Notes: generated from the sequence alone by a model not told the origin. A stretch of 64,000 nt of DNA from Stagonosporopsis chrysanthemi (GCA_022560025.1 JAFISE010000002.1:124001-188000), one strand, 5' to 3'. Positions 10,944-24,411 are shown, numbered from the stretch's first letter. Made by a program: numbers and translations.

Positions 10944-13900
10944 CCAGAAGGTGCCGTTATCCTGTGTAATCAGGGTCTGGCGATCGTGGACATTCCGGTT
11001 CAACATGTTGCTCCGAGTCGTCTGTCGTTGGTATCGAGCGTAGTGTACTGTTCACGAGCTCCAACGCTCATGCACGTAGATGCACAGAGGAGGGTTGCAA
11101 CACATCTGGCATTTGACACCTGCCATATGTCGTCTGCAAGCCGTGAACGAGCGGCAAAGGACCGAAAGCTTGCCGCTGCAGAGCATTCCTCGCTTCGTTT
11201 CCCCATGCAACTCCGGTCTCCTCTCAATGAACTGTGTCACCTGAAACCGCAAAGTCCACAACTTCAGGCAAGCATGGACGGTCTGGCGCAGACAAAGTAT
11301 TCCAGGATCATCCTGACCGCAAGTTTGCCGTTGCCTTCATTGACTGAAGTCATGCACTGCCAAATAAGGAACGTCGTACTCAGTGGCGTGTAATCCCCAA
11401 GCTACAGCATAGACGCTGTGCGGCTAACGCTGCGCTTACGAGCGTGTCGCAAAGAGCGATCAGACGATCTCGAACGCGCAGATATCCGTCTTGCGTCCGT
11501 GGAAAGGGCGGTCTGCACCCACAGATCCTGGTTGGCAGCGGGGGCCCTGGTTGTCACATCGATTGGAGTGGAGAATTTGTGCTGCAAGAGGGTGGAGGTG
11601 AACCGGGTTTTGTCGTGCGCGCGGTTGCAGAGATCGAGCGGGAGAGTAGTTTTGCCAACCAGGTCGAGAGTGGGCGTGGTACAGAGCGACTGGTAAATCT
11701 CCGCGGCTCTGGGTGTCGGGTGAAGACCTGCCGTATGGGGTAACTTCTGCTAGATGGACCAAGGGGTAACACTGCATCGACAAATTGATAGGAGGACGGG
11801 CAGCCGTTGCAGCTGTGGACTTGGGTTGTACAACGTCTCTAAGGAGTAGATGTCCTCACTTGAACGGTGCTCACCCATGCGCGCAGATGTTTGGAGCTCA
11901 TAAATCGTCCCGCTCAGCATTGATCGGTCAGGCCTTTCGCTGTCATTGTCCGGGTTGGTCGTGCTGTCGTTACTGGTAGTTGTATGCAAGTATCCGAAAT
12001 TCCATGCACCCCAGCTGACATATGCGAAGCATTCGTGGACCAAGCGCCTCGCATATCTAGTGCGATTACTGTGCGACGCATGCCTGGTCGACTGAACAGA
12101 CGAGCTGTGACGTAGTAAAATGCAGGAGGCCGATGGAGTTGAAACTTGGGTCTCAGCAACATAGGTAAGCCTCGCAAGTAACCAAGTATTGGTAGATGCT
12201 ATCCAATGTCGTCGCTGCAGAGATATTCAGCATAGCAGTGCACCCTGCTCACTCCCGAGGATCTGTGTCGTCCGCATTTTGCCTCCTGTAGGTCCAATAA
12301 GGTCTAGGCAGGTCCCACGTATTTACAGACATTGTGTCGCTCACGGAATGGACGGAGTCTGCCAAGGGTATTTGAGTCGTACAAAGTATCAGTGGCAAAT
12401 AGAAGGGCGTGCATACGATATTTTCGGTCCTCATGGTGGTGCGCGCATGAACAAGCATTCATCCAAACTGCTATGTATGAATGTATCAAGAATTGGGTAC
12501 AGATTACAATTCTCAATTGACCACTGCGGACGTGAAAAGAGATGCACTGCTGAGTCGTGTGTTGCCTTAATGAATCACGATAAGGAGACTTGCCTAGCAA
12601 AAGTCGCTCCAGGATCGTTGGCCTAAGCAGATGAGCTCCGTGGCGTTGGTTTGAAATAGAACATCTCGGCCTGACTGGCAAACATGTTGTTGTTCCTGGC
12701 GATCATTGTGGAGGTGGACTTTTATGAGCAATTTGCACAACATGCCTGTAGGTCATCTCGACTGTCCAGGGCAACGCTCCAGTTTTCAGCGGTAGAGTTG
12801 ACGATCCTCGCAGATGCTCGACGAGCGTGGGGAATATGTGTTGTCGTAGTGACATCAGCAACTGCTCAGTTGGCAGCAGACGTTTGGAGCACGCGGCAAG
12901 CGAAGTTTGCAAAAGCTTGGAAGGAGATGAGATGACCTAAAAGCGGAGACGTGGGTGATCAGGGGGAACGGGTAAGAGTAACAGGCAAGCCCCAAGTGGA
13001 TCTTCATATGTGGCGATGATGTTGTTTACGCAGAGCTGGTGGGTTTGTCGAGATTGCACCGGGCGCGCTTGCCCAAGACGAGGGTGTCGAAGCTAATTTG
13101 GGTCGGCGGGCAGGGATGTGCGCCAGCCGGAGGACGCGCAATTGTCAGTTCAACACTCTGCGGCTGGGGATTGTAGCCAACGACCATGGACAGAATCGCG
13201 ATTTGTGGCTGGTCGACATGTGTGCGGGGTCGCAGTTGCATGTAACGTGCAAGAGGGCAATGGCTCTCAGAATGCGGGACTGCGTCAGACATGTCCGGCG
13301 CTGTGCAAGGGGACCCCTTTGGAGGTTTGAAGTGTGCTCGCACGGTCAGGCAGGACATGCTGTCCGCTTCAATGAGGCTCAGAAATCGACACAAAAGGTA
13401 CGGTGTCGGGTGAATAGCGGAGGCTTGACGGCAGATCCTGAGCCTGATTCCCTGAAGGGGGGCGGGTCTGGTTTCAAGGGCTAGTGCAGCGTTGTGGCGC
13501 GCCATGGCTCCTGGAACGAGCCAGCAGCGGCGTGAAATGCACCACGGATGAACGGCCTGCTGGTGCACGTAGCAGCAGCTCTTGGAAGCAGCTCTCGAGC
13601 GCTGGGCGGGCTCTGGATTGTGAGCAATCGGCACAGGCTGCAAGCAGCGCACCAGGCGCAGGCAATTCAAGATTTGCGAGCGCGGGACGAGGGTGGACCT
13701 GCACGGGCGACCCATGGTTGGAAACGCCGATGCCTTCACAGCCTGTCAGGATCGTCTTGACAGCCTCTCGCACCGTGGGCGGCGCGGCCAACGCGCAGCG
13801 GCAGCAGCAGCAGCGAAGCGCAGACTCTTTACAGCAGGCCGCCGTGTGCAAGTCCGAAGGCCTTTCGCCTGCGACGCCGTCCACCAAAGTCCGACGGGGC

Positions 13901-14438
13901 AATCAGCAGGCAGCGCGTGGCCCAACAGGGCGCCGGCCTGCGCGCTCGGTGCTTGTGCTTGAGCTTGTTGACGGTCGACGCCAAAAGAATGCCGCACACA
14001 CACGCACACACACGGGCATCAGCCAATAGCGCCATCCGCGCGGGCGCGCTAAAACGACTAGGGTCGCGCCTGCCTTCCTCCTTTCTTTTCGCAGGCCGAG
14101 GGCTGCCCTCTCCTTCTTCTACGACCTCCACCCTCGTTCTTGCTCGCCAGACCAATTCGCTTTCCCCGTCGGCGCTGGGGCTACTCTTTTAATACGGTGC
14201 TCTTTCGTTTGCAACTAATTCTGACTCTCGCTCCACGCATCTTACCACCCATTCACCACCCGTCCACCACCCACTTCGGCCACCCGTCCACTCTCAGTCT
14301 TAATACCCACGGTTTGTACAACCCCAACGGCTCCCTTGACGACCGCGCTCAGCGCGACGCCACTGTCCGACCGACCTCTAGCCGCCAGCGACTGACTTTG
14401 CATCTGCAGTAACCGGCTCCCGTCTCGCATCCACCACA
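10944..14438. other. Gene-poor stretch of about 3.5 kb
   Basis: No open frame here shows family resemblance or a spliceable coding pattern. The longest (minus strand 13026-13739 and plus strand 13484-14029) have random-looking composition rich in Cys, His and Arg. A short CAG/GCA run lies near 13797-13816 and a CA-rich tract at 13992-14014. The last 400 bp are pyrimidine-rich and probably form the ECM33 promoter and 5' UTR. Unrecognised lineage-specific genes or non-coding RNAs cannot be excluded. Confidence 0.5.
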
Positions 14439-15750
14439 ATGTCTTCCTTCCTCAAGATCGCCCTTCCGGCGCTCGCCCTCACAGGCTCCGCCTACGGTAT
14501 GCTTACTCTGCCAATGACGCCCCTCCGTAGTGCCTGAAGACGTTGCTGACGCATCCTTCCAGCCCAGTCCAACAGCTGCACTGCCTCTGCGACTAGGACT
14601 ATCCAGAACGCTGGCGATGCCACCGCTATCGCTGGCTGCTCGACCTACTCTGGCGCCATCGCCATCGCCACCGGCGCCACCGAGGACATCGCCCTGAACG
14701 GCATCAAGAAGCTCAACGGCAACCTCGTTGCCATTGGCAACTCCAACATCAGGCGTCTTAGTGCTGACAGCCTCGAGGAGCTCGACGGCTCCATGACCCT
14801 GGACGGTCTGACCCGCCTGGTCGGTGTCGACTTCCCCAAGCTCAAGAGTGTCGATACCATCAAGTGGAGCGCCCTCCCCAACCTCCAGACCATTGGCTTC
14901 ACCGCTGAGGTCACCAAGGCCGACAAGGTCCAGATCGAGAACACCGCTCTCCGCTCCCTCAAGGGCATCAACATCGAGGAGGTCAGCACCATCTTCATCG
15001 CCAACAACGCCCAGATCAACGAAGTCAACATGCAGCTTGGTAACGTCTCTGACTCGCTGACCTTCGCCAACAACAACAAGGATCTCGTCATTACCCTGCC
15101 CAACCTCATCTGGGCTACCAACCTGACCTTCCGTTCCGTCGGATCCCTTTCAATGCCCTCCCTGGAATCCACCAACGGATCTCTCGGTCTGTACACCAGC
15201 GGCTTCGACAGCTTCTCTGCCCCCAACCTGACTACCGTCGGCGAGGCTCTTGCTATTGTTGGCAACGAGCAGGTCTCCAACATCAGCTTCCCGATGCTGA
15301 CCAAGATCACCGACAACCTGCAAATCGCCAACAACACCAACCTCTCCTCCATTGACGGATTCCCCAAGCTCAAGAGCATTGGCGGTGCTTTCGATATCTC
15401 TGGCAACATGAGCAAGTAAGTGGAAGCCACGACATCTTACCGTGTATCCGTGCTAACAGCGTTCTAGTGTTGAGACTCCTGACCTCGAGAGCGTCAAGGG
15501 TACCTTCAACCTTCAGTCTACTGGCAACGTCACCGAGACCTGCGCTTTCTACGAGCCTCTGAAGAAGAAGGACTGGATCGAGGGCAAGTTCTTCTGCAAG
15601 GGCAAGCTCGTCGACCCCGGTCAGCAGGGATCCAAGCCTACCGAGCAGGATGGTAGCAGCAGCGGCAGCCAGACTGGTGCCGCCACCAGCCTGAGCGCTG
15701 TCAACGGTGCCCTTGGTCTTGCTGCCATGGCCGCTGTCTTCCTTCTGTAA
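14439..15750 (+). CDS. ECM33: GPI-anchored cell-wall organisation protein Ecm33
   Basis: Exons 14439-14496, 14563-15415 and 15468-15750 (introns 66 and 52 bp, both in phase) give about 397 aa, the normal family length. There is an N-terminal signal peptide (MSSFLKIALPALALTGSAYA) and then receptor-L-like leucine-rich repeats with recurring motifs such as GLTRLVGVDFPKLKSV, LPNLIWATNLTF and GFPKLKSIGGAFDISGN. Many N-x-S/T sites (NVSDS, NLTF, NGS, NNTNLS) suggest N-glycosylation. The C-terminus is Ser/Gly/Thr-rich and ends in the hydrophobic tail ALGLAAMAAVFLL, a GPI-attachment signal. Ecm33 proteins sit in the plasma membrane or wall and are needed for normal wall assembly and morphogenesis. Codon use is strongly C-ending, suggesting high expression. 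Confidence 0.95.
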
Positions 15751-17295
15751 ACAGTTTCGGACGCTGGCGTTTCCATTGTATATGCATAGACTAATCATCC
15801 ATGATCTGGTTTCCCTTGATAGCGTATGGCATCTTCCACGAGCACTCACGTTTGAGCTCGATATGACGAAGACTGGAGTGGTCGCGCCGAGGGGCTGACG
15901 GGCCCAGGCTCACTTGCATCAGTTGTATGTTTCAATTGGCTACTGGGGTCGAGTATGGTAGTTTTTCAATCGGCAGTATACACCATGGCAGGTCTCTCCG
16001 GTCTTGTTGAGCGGAACGGCACGACAGGCTGCGTGGGAGACCGTGCTTGCACGTTTGTTACACTCCTTTCCACCTTTGTGTATAGGGTATTTCCGTTCTT
16101 CACCTCGAATAGGTTACGCAAAATCATGGTCTTAGGCTCTCATTACTTCATCCATGTCTCGTCATCATTCACGTGTCACGGCACAATAAACGCGCCCTTA
16201 GCCTGATTGCCGATTTTGTGATCAGCAACAGGCTTTGTCACTTTCTCGTCGCTGTCCTCAAAGGATTGCTCGAGCCCGGGGAACACGGTCCAACATTTAG
16301 TGCCCGGGTAGCGTCGAGCCGGGGGGTGGTTACTTATCCACAGCACCACCTCGAAGTTACACAACCTCTACACCCCAGTCCAGCCCCTGTATTCTTCACC
16401 CATGTCTGCCGCTCCACTTCCTTGCCACTGACAATGCCCAAAACGACGAAACGCTGAGTACGACGGTTCCGCGAATCGAGAGAGCAGCCGCTGACCGCGA
16501 ACCTGGAAAACGGTATCTTTCAGGCTTGCTTTTTCGACTGGGGACTCTGCTGCTCCGATTAAGCAAGCCACGATGATACCTTAGCCACGAATCGAGACCT
16601 TTCATCAGCCTCGAATCCCAAAGCAGAGCACTCGCTGTTCTCTGAGACGTCTACAGGAGAAGGACGCTACATCTGCACGTTCTGCGGTTGACGATGCTGT
16701 TCTACATTGGCGAACCCGTGGGTGCATGTCAGTACTTACGATGCTCGAATCATTTGCTGCGTTGGCCGAAGCGAACATGAGCGGTGAAAGTGCCTGACAG
16801 CCTTGCGTCTTCGGCTGTCATTGAGAAAACGAGGATAGAATGTACAGGGTGCCCATGTCCATCAGTATGCAGCCTGCATGTCTTAGACGACGTCCCTTGC
16901 TGATGCGCTCAGCGCATCGCCCAGTCGATCCCCACATCTGGAGTAGCACAAGCTATTCCGCATCGGTCGCAGCCATCTAGACACGATTGCTCTTCTTTTG
17001 GACTTGCATGATAGAACTCTGGTACCGAAAGGATTCTGACCCTCGTCGGGGTGAAGGGTTGCAATGACCATCAGCTAACGTCTTCCAACATGGATGATAT
17101 CCCGCATCCGCGTTGCCGTCACTTAGCTGTGGTGCATGATACCATGGTTTTGAGCTCCCCAAGGATATAAAGGACCTCTAGTTTCCTTCTCCAATCTCAC
17201 ATCATAACATCACAAGTTGCGCTTGTAACAACCCTGTTCTTTGGCGGTTTCTTGCTCTTTGTTCGCCTATCAACGTTCTTCATCCCCGCTACGTA
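15751..17295. other. Intergenic, nothing recognised
   Basis: 1.5 kb with only short open frames of unconvincing composition. A TATA-like ATATAAA lies near 17164, about 130 bp before the next start codon. Confidence 0.5.
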
Positions 17296-18218
17296 ATGCA
17301 TCCATTCCATCTGCCCAACCCAGCATCGGTGGTATCCCACCAGCCAGCTGATAATGTGTAAGCTATTCTGCGAAATTGAAGTTTTGGCCAGCTCTAACAA
17401 TATCTAGCAAACCCGAATTCATCAGATTGCCGCCCATCCGTCAGGTCACCCCCGAACAGCGAGGCAATTACAGTTCGAGCGTCAGCACCTATGAGTCCGA
17501 CATGTCAAGGCGTCCATCGGTCTCCTCAATCTCATCTGGCTTCCACCCTTCCCGTTCCGCCTCACCTGCCTTTTCTTCTTCAACCCTGGAGCCTCAATAC
17601 GGAGTCACTAGGTCTCTCGACCGTCTGCGTCTACAGCCCGCCCATATCCAGACCTTCCCTTACACCACACCCATCCAGGACGCCGTTGCCACTGCATCCC
17701 ACGCTGGCGGGAAGGCAAGCAAGAAGAAGCGAGAGGACCGTAAGCAATTCTCCAAGCGATCTGTTGCGGGGACTACTTCTTCGAGGGTCCGCAAGAGCGA
17801 TAACGAGGCGGGAAACCGTTACTGCCAGGCGCTCGACCAGGCCGATCTCTCACGGGTGTGCCGCGAGGCGAACGGCAACATTGAGCGGACCGCAGCGCCA
17901 CGGCACGGTAGCCCAGGCGCCTGGGTCCTGCTCAAGACCAACAATATCTCCAGCGATGTTCGACAAGATGGCATTGAGCCGTCTCGCTGGAACAAATCTT
18001 CCGTCAACGGCTCAGCCATCCTGATCATCGAGCACAGCAATGATCTGATTGGGGACACCATCGGCCAAGTTCGCAACCTGAAGAAGCGCTGCATGGGCTT
18101 GTCCCCCGAGCAAATTGCAGAGGAGCTGGACCGGTACGAACAGTGCCTAATTGCAGCCAAGAACACGCGTGGCGAGGCCGATTGGAAGGTAGCCAGCGAG
18201 CGCATGGCCTACCACTAG
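17296..18218 (+). CDS. Hypothetical protein, lineage-specific
   Basis: Exon 1 17296-17357 and exon 2 17408-18218 (50-bp intron GTAAGC, branch CTCTAAC, acceptor CTAG, phase 2) give about 290 aa. No known domain is recognised. Residues 25-120 are Ser-rich and disordered, followed by a lysine/arginine cluster KASKKKREDRKQFSKRS that could act as a nuclear signal. The C-terminal 140 residues look folded: AGNRYCQALDQADLSRVCREA, GAWVLLKTNN, SAILIIEHSNDLIGDTIG and LSPEQIAEELDRYEQCL. The clean splice junction and ordered C-terminus support a real gene. It has no evident link with its neighbours. Confidence 0.65.
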
Positions 18219-21200
18219 CACGGCAATGACCAAACACGACATGGCAGCTTTTTCCTTGGTTCTCAAGCGGCATCGGGGGTATATTGATTACGGTACTTGG
18301 CGAGGCATTGTGTTCGACCCAAAAGTTTATCTCATTTCGTCGTTTCAGCGGTCCCTTTTCGGTGCGAGCAGGTCATGCTCGTGCACCGCGCACAAATATT
18401 GCTTTTCGCAGTGCATCATTGGGTGGATGTTTCAAATTACTTGGTTTCGGGTTTTTTTTTTCTTTTTCACGACCAACGACGTATTGTATGATGATCTCAA
18501 CGGCCTCTAATCATGGACATTCTTAGCTTAACATTTTGGTATACCCGCGTCGCTTGCGACGCACACCCGCCTTTTCCTTGCTCGAGGAAGGCACGATCAT
18601 CAATCAAAGGATTTTACTCACATCACTCACCTTGTCACATTGTCATCTCCTCACTTTCTGACCCACAGCCCCTCGCCGTTACCGCCGCTAATCCCTTCGC
18701 TCTCATCCTGCAGACAACCCATGCTCAAACCCTGACCCCTTGTTGGCGGCTTACATATGATGGTGGAGTCCTTTCCTCACATGGGAGTTCGTTCGCTTAC
18801 GGCTTCAGTCATCTGCATCCGCTGCATATCGTAGCCGAAAGCAGACAGACTAGGAGACGTGCATGCGTCGCTGCAACTCTTGCAGCGAATTCTCACTTCT
18901 GCACAGCGAGGGACAGCCTGTCTGAACGGTAGATGGGCATGTGGAGCACGAGGATGGGATAACCCAGAGTGTCTTGCTTCAGGTAGCGCCACCGGTGCAG
19001 CTTCCGTAATCGCGCGGTTCGAGAGGCGCCTGATGGCTGTCTGTTTACAGCATTGTGTTCCCATCGACCTGAGCCTGAGGCTGTTTACCGCACAGCCGCT
19101 GCGCTTTCCTCCGCACCACCGTCAAGCATCCTTCTCGACGGATTGAACTCCTGCGACCAGCATTCGCCCGTTAACGGCCGTTGTTGGCCCGAACATGTAG
19201 TCTCACCTCTCACTACTGTGTCCCGCACGTTGTCAAGGCCATTCTATTATGGGCTTGTGATGTGCGAGCGGGCAGCGGTTTCCTGCATAACGCCACGACG
19301 AAAAGACTAGGCAGGTCGCATCAGAACGTGTTTGTTACAGCAGTGTGCGACGTCGAAGCTCGTTTCGCCCTCCACATTGACCTTGCTCGTGGCCTGTGCA
19401 CTGGGTTTCTGAGGTTACCCGCATGCCAGGAGACGTTCTCGTTCGGGCCTGACGCTTTCACTGGCTAACGGTCCTCGTTTCTGTGACGGTGCTTGCCCCG
19501 TAAGCAATCAAAATTGCTTTTGCTATTCCAGTATAGCCTATGTACTGCGAGTCGCCAACAGACATTGTAGAGAGTGCTCGTTGTGCTTGCTCAACCGGAC
19601 GAACGTGGCTTTGTGGAGTCGAGGTCATCCTGGGAAACCTACTCTTTTCGCTCGAGATGGCATCTCTCGAGCTCCGCAGTAGGGAAGCCGCCAACCGTGA
19701 GGCAGATCCATGCCTCGTAGTCTTGCAACTGACATCGCAGATCACCGCAAGCAGACGTCTGCCCCTGCAGTGACCGAATAGTGTGAAAATTTGTGGAAGT
19801 CCCTACGTGCTCTGTGCTACGTGTCAACGGTAGAATGAGGTGTTCACTTCAAACCGTCTCCACCACTGCCATGTTCCCCAGACGCCAGGCAATTTTGCAG
19901 CGGCCATCATGTTTCAGGGTCAAGATTACCTAGACTGACGCATTGTTCCGGAGGATTCTCAACGTCTTTCAAGTCGAGGCTGGTACTTCTCGTCGTCCGG
20001 AGTGTGGCCGGTGGAAGGCCCGACTGTTCTTGAGGAGGAAGTCTATGTACAACAACCGTTCTGTTCTCCACCTCGTCTGACCGATCCATCCTGTGTCCAT
20101 AATTACGCCAGATCTCGGTATTTTGCTGCTGTAGATTCAACACAGCCTTGACATTGCTGCAAGCCACCAAGGTTGGACAGTCCATCCACATTTCCGTATG
20201 TACATGACGGCATAACGCTACGATCCATGCCGTGCAAGCCTCGACTCTCACAGACAGCTGCAGCCACTGCTGTGATACCATCAACAGCTTCCGCAGGTGT
20301 GTATACAAGTCTACGTCTAGCATGGGCTTGCAGCTCGTGTTAGCGAAGCCTGGGGAAGCAGAATACCGTTCCGCGGACAGGGAGTGCATAGTTCAGGAGC
20401 GCGACGTGCAGTAGTGCCGCGGGAGGGGATTGACAACCAGGTCCAGAGAGGTTCCATGGATGAAGCTGGGAGACGTCGTATTGAGCGTGCATGGAGGCTG
20501 GACGGGGTCCGGGGTGCGTTGCTTTTTACTTCAACATGTCGATGTCATCGTGCGGTGCTGCTATGTCTTGACGGCTACATGGAGTGAGACCGACAGTTCC
20601 CTTCTGGGGATTGACATGCGCTTGCTGCTGAGACATGCGCGTGATGCTCGACTGAGCTTCAGGTCAGTGTTGCCCCGCGTTTGACATGCGCAGCTCTTCC
20701 TGATTCATCCCGCTCGCTCAACGGAGAAACCTGTCCGTCAGTTAAATGAGGTCTGTCATGGTTTCCGGCCATCGAGGTGCTGTCCGTTCGTACTTGTAGC
20801 GCCTGAGTTGCCGCAATCAGACACAGATGTTCCACTCCGTCTGCCCTTTCAAGAATGACGATTGTCTCTCAGCTTAGCTACAGACTCGACTTGGCTTGCC
20901 CTATCTTGTGTGGACGCGGCAGTGAGGCGCAGGTGTTTAGCCACAGTCGTGTCCCCGTGAAACTAGTCTGGATGCTCGTAAAGATCTCGCTACGACAAGG
21001 CGTCCAGTGCGGGCCGCAGCGGGCAGCTAAAGGCTGACCATCTAGATCCATGACAGGTGCAGCATCTTGATCAGATGAGCCTCTCGCAGAGTTTAATGTC
21101 GCCGTCTAAGAGGACTAAGATGCTCAGTCAGCTTCCAGACGCCCGGTCGCACTCAGCTGTAGCGCGTTTTAACGCGTCACTGATGGCTTTGCTTGCACGT

Positions 21201-21774
21201 GCCACGACCAGGGTCCATCGCGAAAGGTCCAGAACCAACAGAGATTGTTTGTTTGCAAGATAAGCACCCGTTCAGCAATGATACCGCGAGGCTGCCTCGC
21301 AATTGCCAACAGAGACACTACGAATCTCTCCTGAAACGCCAAAGGGCCGTTCCTCCCGCACGCGTCGTCATCAGTGGACCTCGTTGCGGGCGATCAGTCT
21401 AGCTAGCGCACGCAGCGCAAGCTCTCTGTTGCGGACGACGGTCGAGATCTGTGACCGCAACTGTTTGCTGCGAGCCCGTCGCTCCTTCCTCGCGCAATCT
21501 CACACAGCAGGAACGTGCTGCCACGACTGTCGCTTCTGGCCACGGCCCCACCCGCGACGGTAAACGTCACCACCTTAGGCCAAACGTAGCTCCGTCTGCG
21601 CACCGCGCACCCACCTCCACGCTGGCTTCTCCAGAGTCGCCGTCGCCGCCCCTCCACACCCAGCGCCAGCGCAGGAACACTGGTGATATCCGCGCCCGCA
21701 GCTCGTCCATCCGCATCAGCCAGGCTCGGGGCGAGGACGCCGACGACAAGCAGCCTGCGGGCTTTGGTCTCAAG
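18219..21774. other. Gene-poor stretch of about 3.5 kb
   Basis: No supported gene. A T-rich run lies near 18452-18468. A small inverted repeat (GTCGC/GCGAC) lies at 18549-18560. GACATGCGC occurs several times between 20612 and 20690. From about 21452 to 21774 a frame continuous with the downstream mannosyltransferase is open, has coding-like composition, and lacks an ATG; it is either its 5' UTR or part of an unrecognised 5' exon. Confidence 0.45.
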
Positions 21775-23256
21775 ATGCTGCCGCAGATGGTAGCGGGCAA
21801 GGGCGGCTACTCGTGGAAGGCCGCGAGGGCGAGGATACCGCCGTACAGGCAGATCACACAAACCGTCCGGAGCCCGCGGTTTTTGGTCCCGCTGGCAATT
21901 GTCATGGCGGTTGTGCTGCTATGGCGGTCTATGGGCACGGCCGCGAGCGAGGTGCAGAGGTACGGATAGCTTCCATGACTGAGCCGCCGCGCGCAAGGCG
22001 GTCGCGGGGCATGTTCGAGCGCAGTGGTGGGCAATTGCTGACCAGACATGTCCAGATTCTACTGCTTCGGCCCTTCCAAACCGCCCATGCGAATGACGCC
22101 GAACGAGAATGAGGAATGGTACGGCCACCTCACAACGCCCGTCGTCTTCAACCACCGCAAGCCCGTCCAGATCAATGCTAGCGAGATTCAGCACATCCAG
22201 CTCGACCCCGTCAAGTCGACTGTGGACGCCGTGCGCAACAAGGAGAAGATCCTCATCCTGACACCGCTGCGCGATGCTTCGTACTACCTCGCAAAGTATT
22301 TTGACCTCCTTACACAGCTCACATACCCGCACGAGCTGATCGACCTGGCCTTTCTCGTCGGCGACACCACGGATGACACCATGGCGGCGCTGGCAATGGA
22401 GCTCGAGCGCATACAAAACAACCCGGATATTGCCTTCAGGTCGACTATGATTGTCGAGAAGAGCTTTGGTGTGACCACCGGCCAGAGCGTCGAGGAGCGC
22501 CACGGCTTTGCTGCGCAGGGCCCGCGACGAAAGGCCATGGGCAAGGCTAGGAATTACCTTCTCTCGGCTGCGCTAAAGCCGGACCATAGTTGGGTGTACT
22601 GGAGGGACGTGGATATTGTCGAGAACCCGCCGAATATCATCGAGGACTTTGTTATGCATGACAGGGATGTCCTCGTACCTAGTGAGTGGGCTGGATCCTG
22701 CTGGGCTGGAACGGTGTACTGACGAGACAGATATCTGGTTCCACAGGTACAAGGAGGAGAATGGCAAGATGGTCGATATTGAGGGTCGATGTGCGTGTAC
22801 ACTTTTGTCGTGCTTGGGTTTCACACTGACCGCGACTAGTCGATTACAACTCCTGGCAAGAATCTCCCGAGGCTCTCAAGCTCGCTGCCACGCTCGACAA
22901 AGATGTTGTTTTGGCTGAAGGTAGGCGCTCGTCTATTCATCCCTCGACGAACACCACACTGACTTCACCCAGGCTACAAGGAATACAAAACAAACCGCAT
23001 CTATATGGCCAAGATGGGCGACCGACACGCCGACCCGCACGAAGAAATTCCCCTCGACGGCATCGGTGGCGTCAACATTGTCGTGAAAGCCGACGTCCAC
23101 CGCTCCGGCATCAATTTCCCCGCCTACGCCTTCGAGAACCAAGCCGAGACGGAAGGCTTCGCAAAGATGGCCAAGCGCGCCGGCTACGGCGTCTACGGCC
23201 TGCCCAACTACGTCGTCTGGCACATTGACACGGACGAGAAGCCGGGCAATGCTTAG
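21775..23256 (+). CDS. Golgi alpha-1,6-mannosyltransferase, Anp1/Mnn9/Van1 family (GT62)
   Basis: Five exons (21775-21959, 22056-22681, 22731-22790, 22840-22920, 22973-23256) join in phase to about 411 aa from the first in-frame ATG. It is a type II membrane protein: a short basic N-terminus, one transmembrane segment (FLVPLAIVMAVVLLW, about residues 36-50), then a luminal catalytic domain. Family blocks include RFYCFGPSKPP, ILILTPLRDASYYLAKYF, LTYPHELIDLAFLVGDTTDDT, ERHGFAAQGPRRKAMGKARN, the metal-binding WRDVDIV (D246, D248), GIGGVNIVVKADVHRSG and YGVYGLPNYVVWHIDT. These proteins form mannan polymerase complexes that extend N-glycan outer chains in the cis-Golgi. Which of the three paralogous subunits this is cannot be settled by eye. 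The in-frame open stretch upstream to 21452 may mean a longer N-terminus from another exon. Confidence 0.9.
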
Positions 23257-24371
23257 TGTGCTGTCTCGTCACGCACAGGGAGGAGAAAGAGGTGGAAAGA
23301 GCTGTAAGGAAGCAGAAGCAATGACCATGAGCATAAGTATAAGCATAAGCATAAGCATGTACAGAAGCGACGAAAGCGCAAGCTAGCGGGTGAAGCCGCA
23401 TATGACGGCGTTCTTTTTCTTTTATTCTGGGTCTACATTTTTTTCCCTTTCTGTTCTGTGAAGATATAAATAGACGGCCTGGCGCGCAGAGGCGTGCGGC
23501 TTGAATATGCATTTAGGCGCGATTTGAGAAGGGAGGCAGAGAGAAGGCGTGAGGGGGGGGGAAATAGATGCAGAGGGACGTGGGTTGCGCACGTATGTCA
23601 TGGCACAGCGAGTGTTGTATGTATGTATATCGTCGTTGGAGCGGAGGAGAGGAGCGGGACGAACGCCCACATCGCATACGTGTGCTCTACGAGCATGCCG
23701 CGAGGACGTGGATGAGAATAAGAATGAGATGGGAGAGGGACACAGTGTGGTGTTTCATGGGATAGGCATATATAGAGGAAGCGTATACCATGTTCTGTTC
23801 ACTTGCACTGCAATATTGGTGTCTGTTCTTGATGTCGATGTTGGTGTCGGTGTCAGGTGCAGAGAAGTATTCATATCTATATTCCTGTCCTGTCCTATTC
23901 TGTCATGTCATGTCATGTCATGTCAAGTCATGTTCGAGCGAAGCAGCGCAGAGCACAAGAACGCGGGAGCACTGCAGTGCCACCTTCCCTTCCACCTCCA
24001 CTTCCACTTCTTAAGCCCGGACACACAGACGACTGAAAAAACCAGAGCATCCCTTCTCCTCCCGCGGCAGTGGAGTCTTGCATGCATCTGCTCGGTGCTG
24101 CCTTCCGCGCACAGCTTTGTCGCTCCCATAGCTTACACTGCTTAGTATACACGAGCCACATAACTAATGGATCTCACGTTGATATCATCGACCTTGGTAC
24201 CTACAGTTCGACAAGAGGAACAGCTCACCTCTGAACGTAGAGCCTAGTAGTCGAAGAAGAAGAAGAAGAAGAAGAAGAAGAAGAAGAAGAAGAAGAAGAA
24301 GAAGAAGATGCCGGCGTGGAACTTGCGTTCGACGTTCGACAAGAGGAACAGCTCACCTCTTAAAGAAGAAG
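23257..24371. other. Intergenic with several simple repeats
   Basis: Convergent 3' region of the mannosyltransferase and the SPF45-like gene. It contains an ATAAGC-type hexamer array (about 23326-23358), a TGTCA pentamer array, a 26-bp direct repeat and a long GAA array, listed separately. No gene is seen. Confidence 0.6.
23901..23932. repeat. (TGTCA)n microsatellite
   Basis: Pentamer TGTCA is repeated about six times with one imperfect unit (TGTCAAGTCATG), directly after TGTCC/TATTC variants. Confidence 0.85.
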
Positions 24372-24411
24372 CTAGTGATCAAAGATGCCTGCATGGAACT
24401 TGCGTTCGTCG
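24207..24411. repeat. Tandem duplication of the SPF45 gene 3' end with an expanded GAA array
   Basis: The 26-mer TTCGACAAGAGGAACAGCTC-ACCTCT occurs at 24207-24232 and again at 24335-24360. A second pair, GATGCC-G/T-GC-G/A-TGGAACTTGCGTTCG, lies at 24307-24329 and 24384-24406. Between them is an uninterrupted GAA array, 24253-24308, about 18 units. Read on the minus strand the outer copy repeats the last codons of the splicing-factor gene (ERKFHAGIF) and then runs into a TTC array, so the 3' end of that gene was copied and the trinucleotide expanded. Confidence 0.85.

Noticed and set aside
13026..13739. 237-codon minus-strand open frame in the MAG1-ECM33 desert
   Set aside because: Composition is rich in Cys, Arg, His and Pro without any ordered block, no splice context, and overlapping long frames on the other strand suggest GC-rich chance.
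14645..15430. 261-codon minus-strand open frame opposite ECM33
   Set aside because: It is antisense to a clear ECM33 exon and arises from its strong codon bias.
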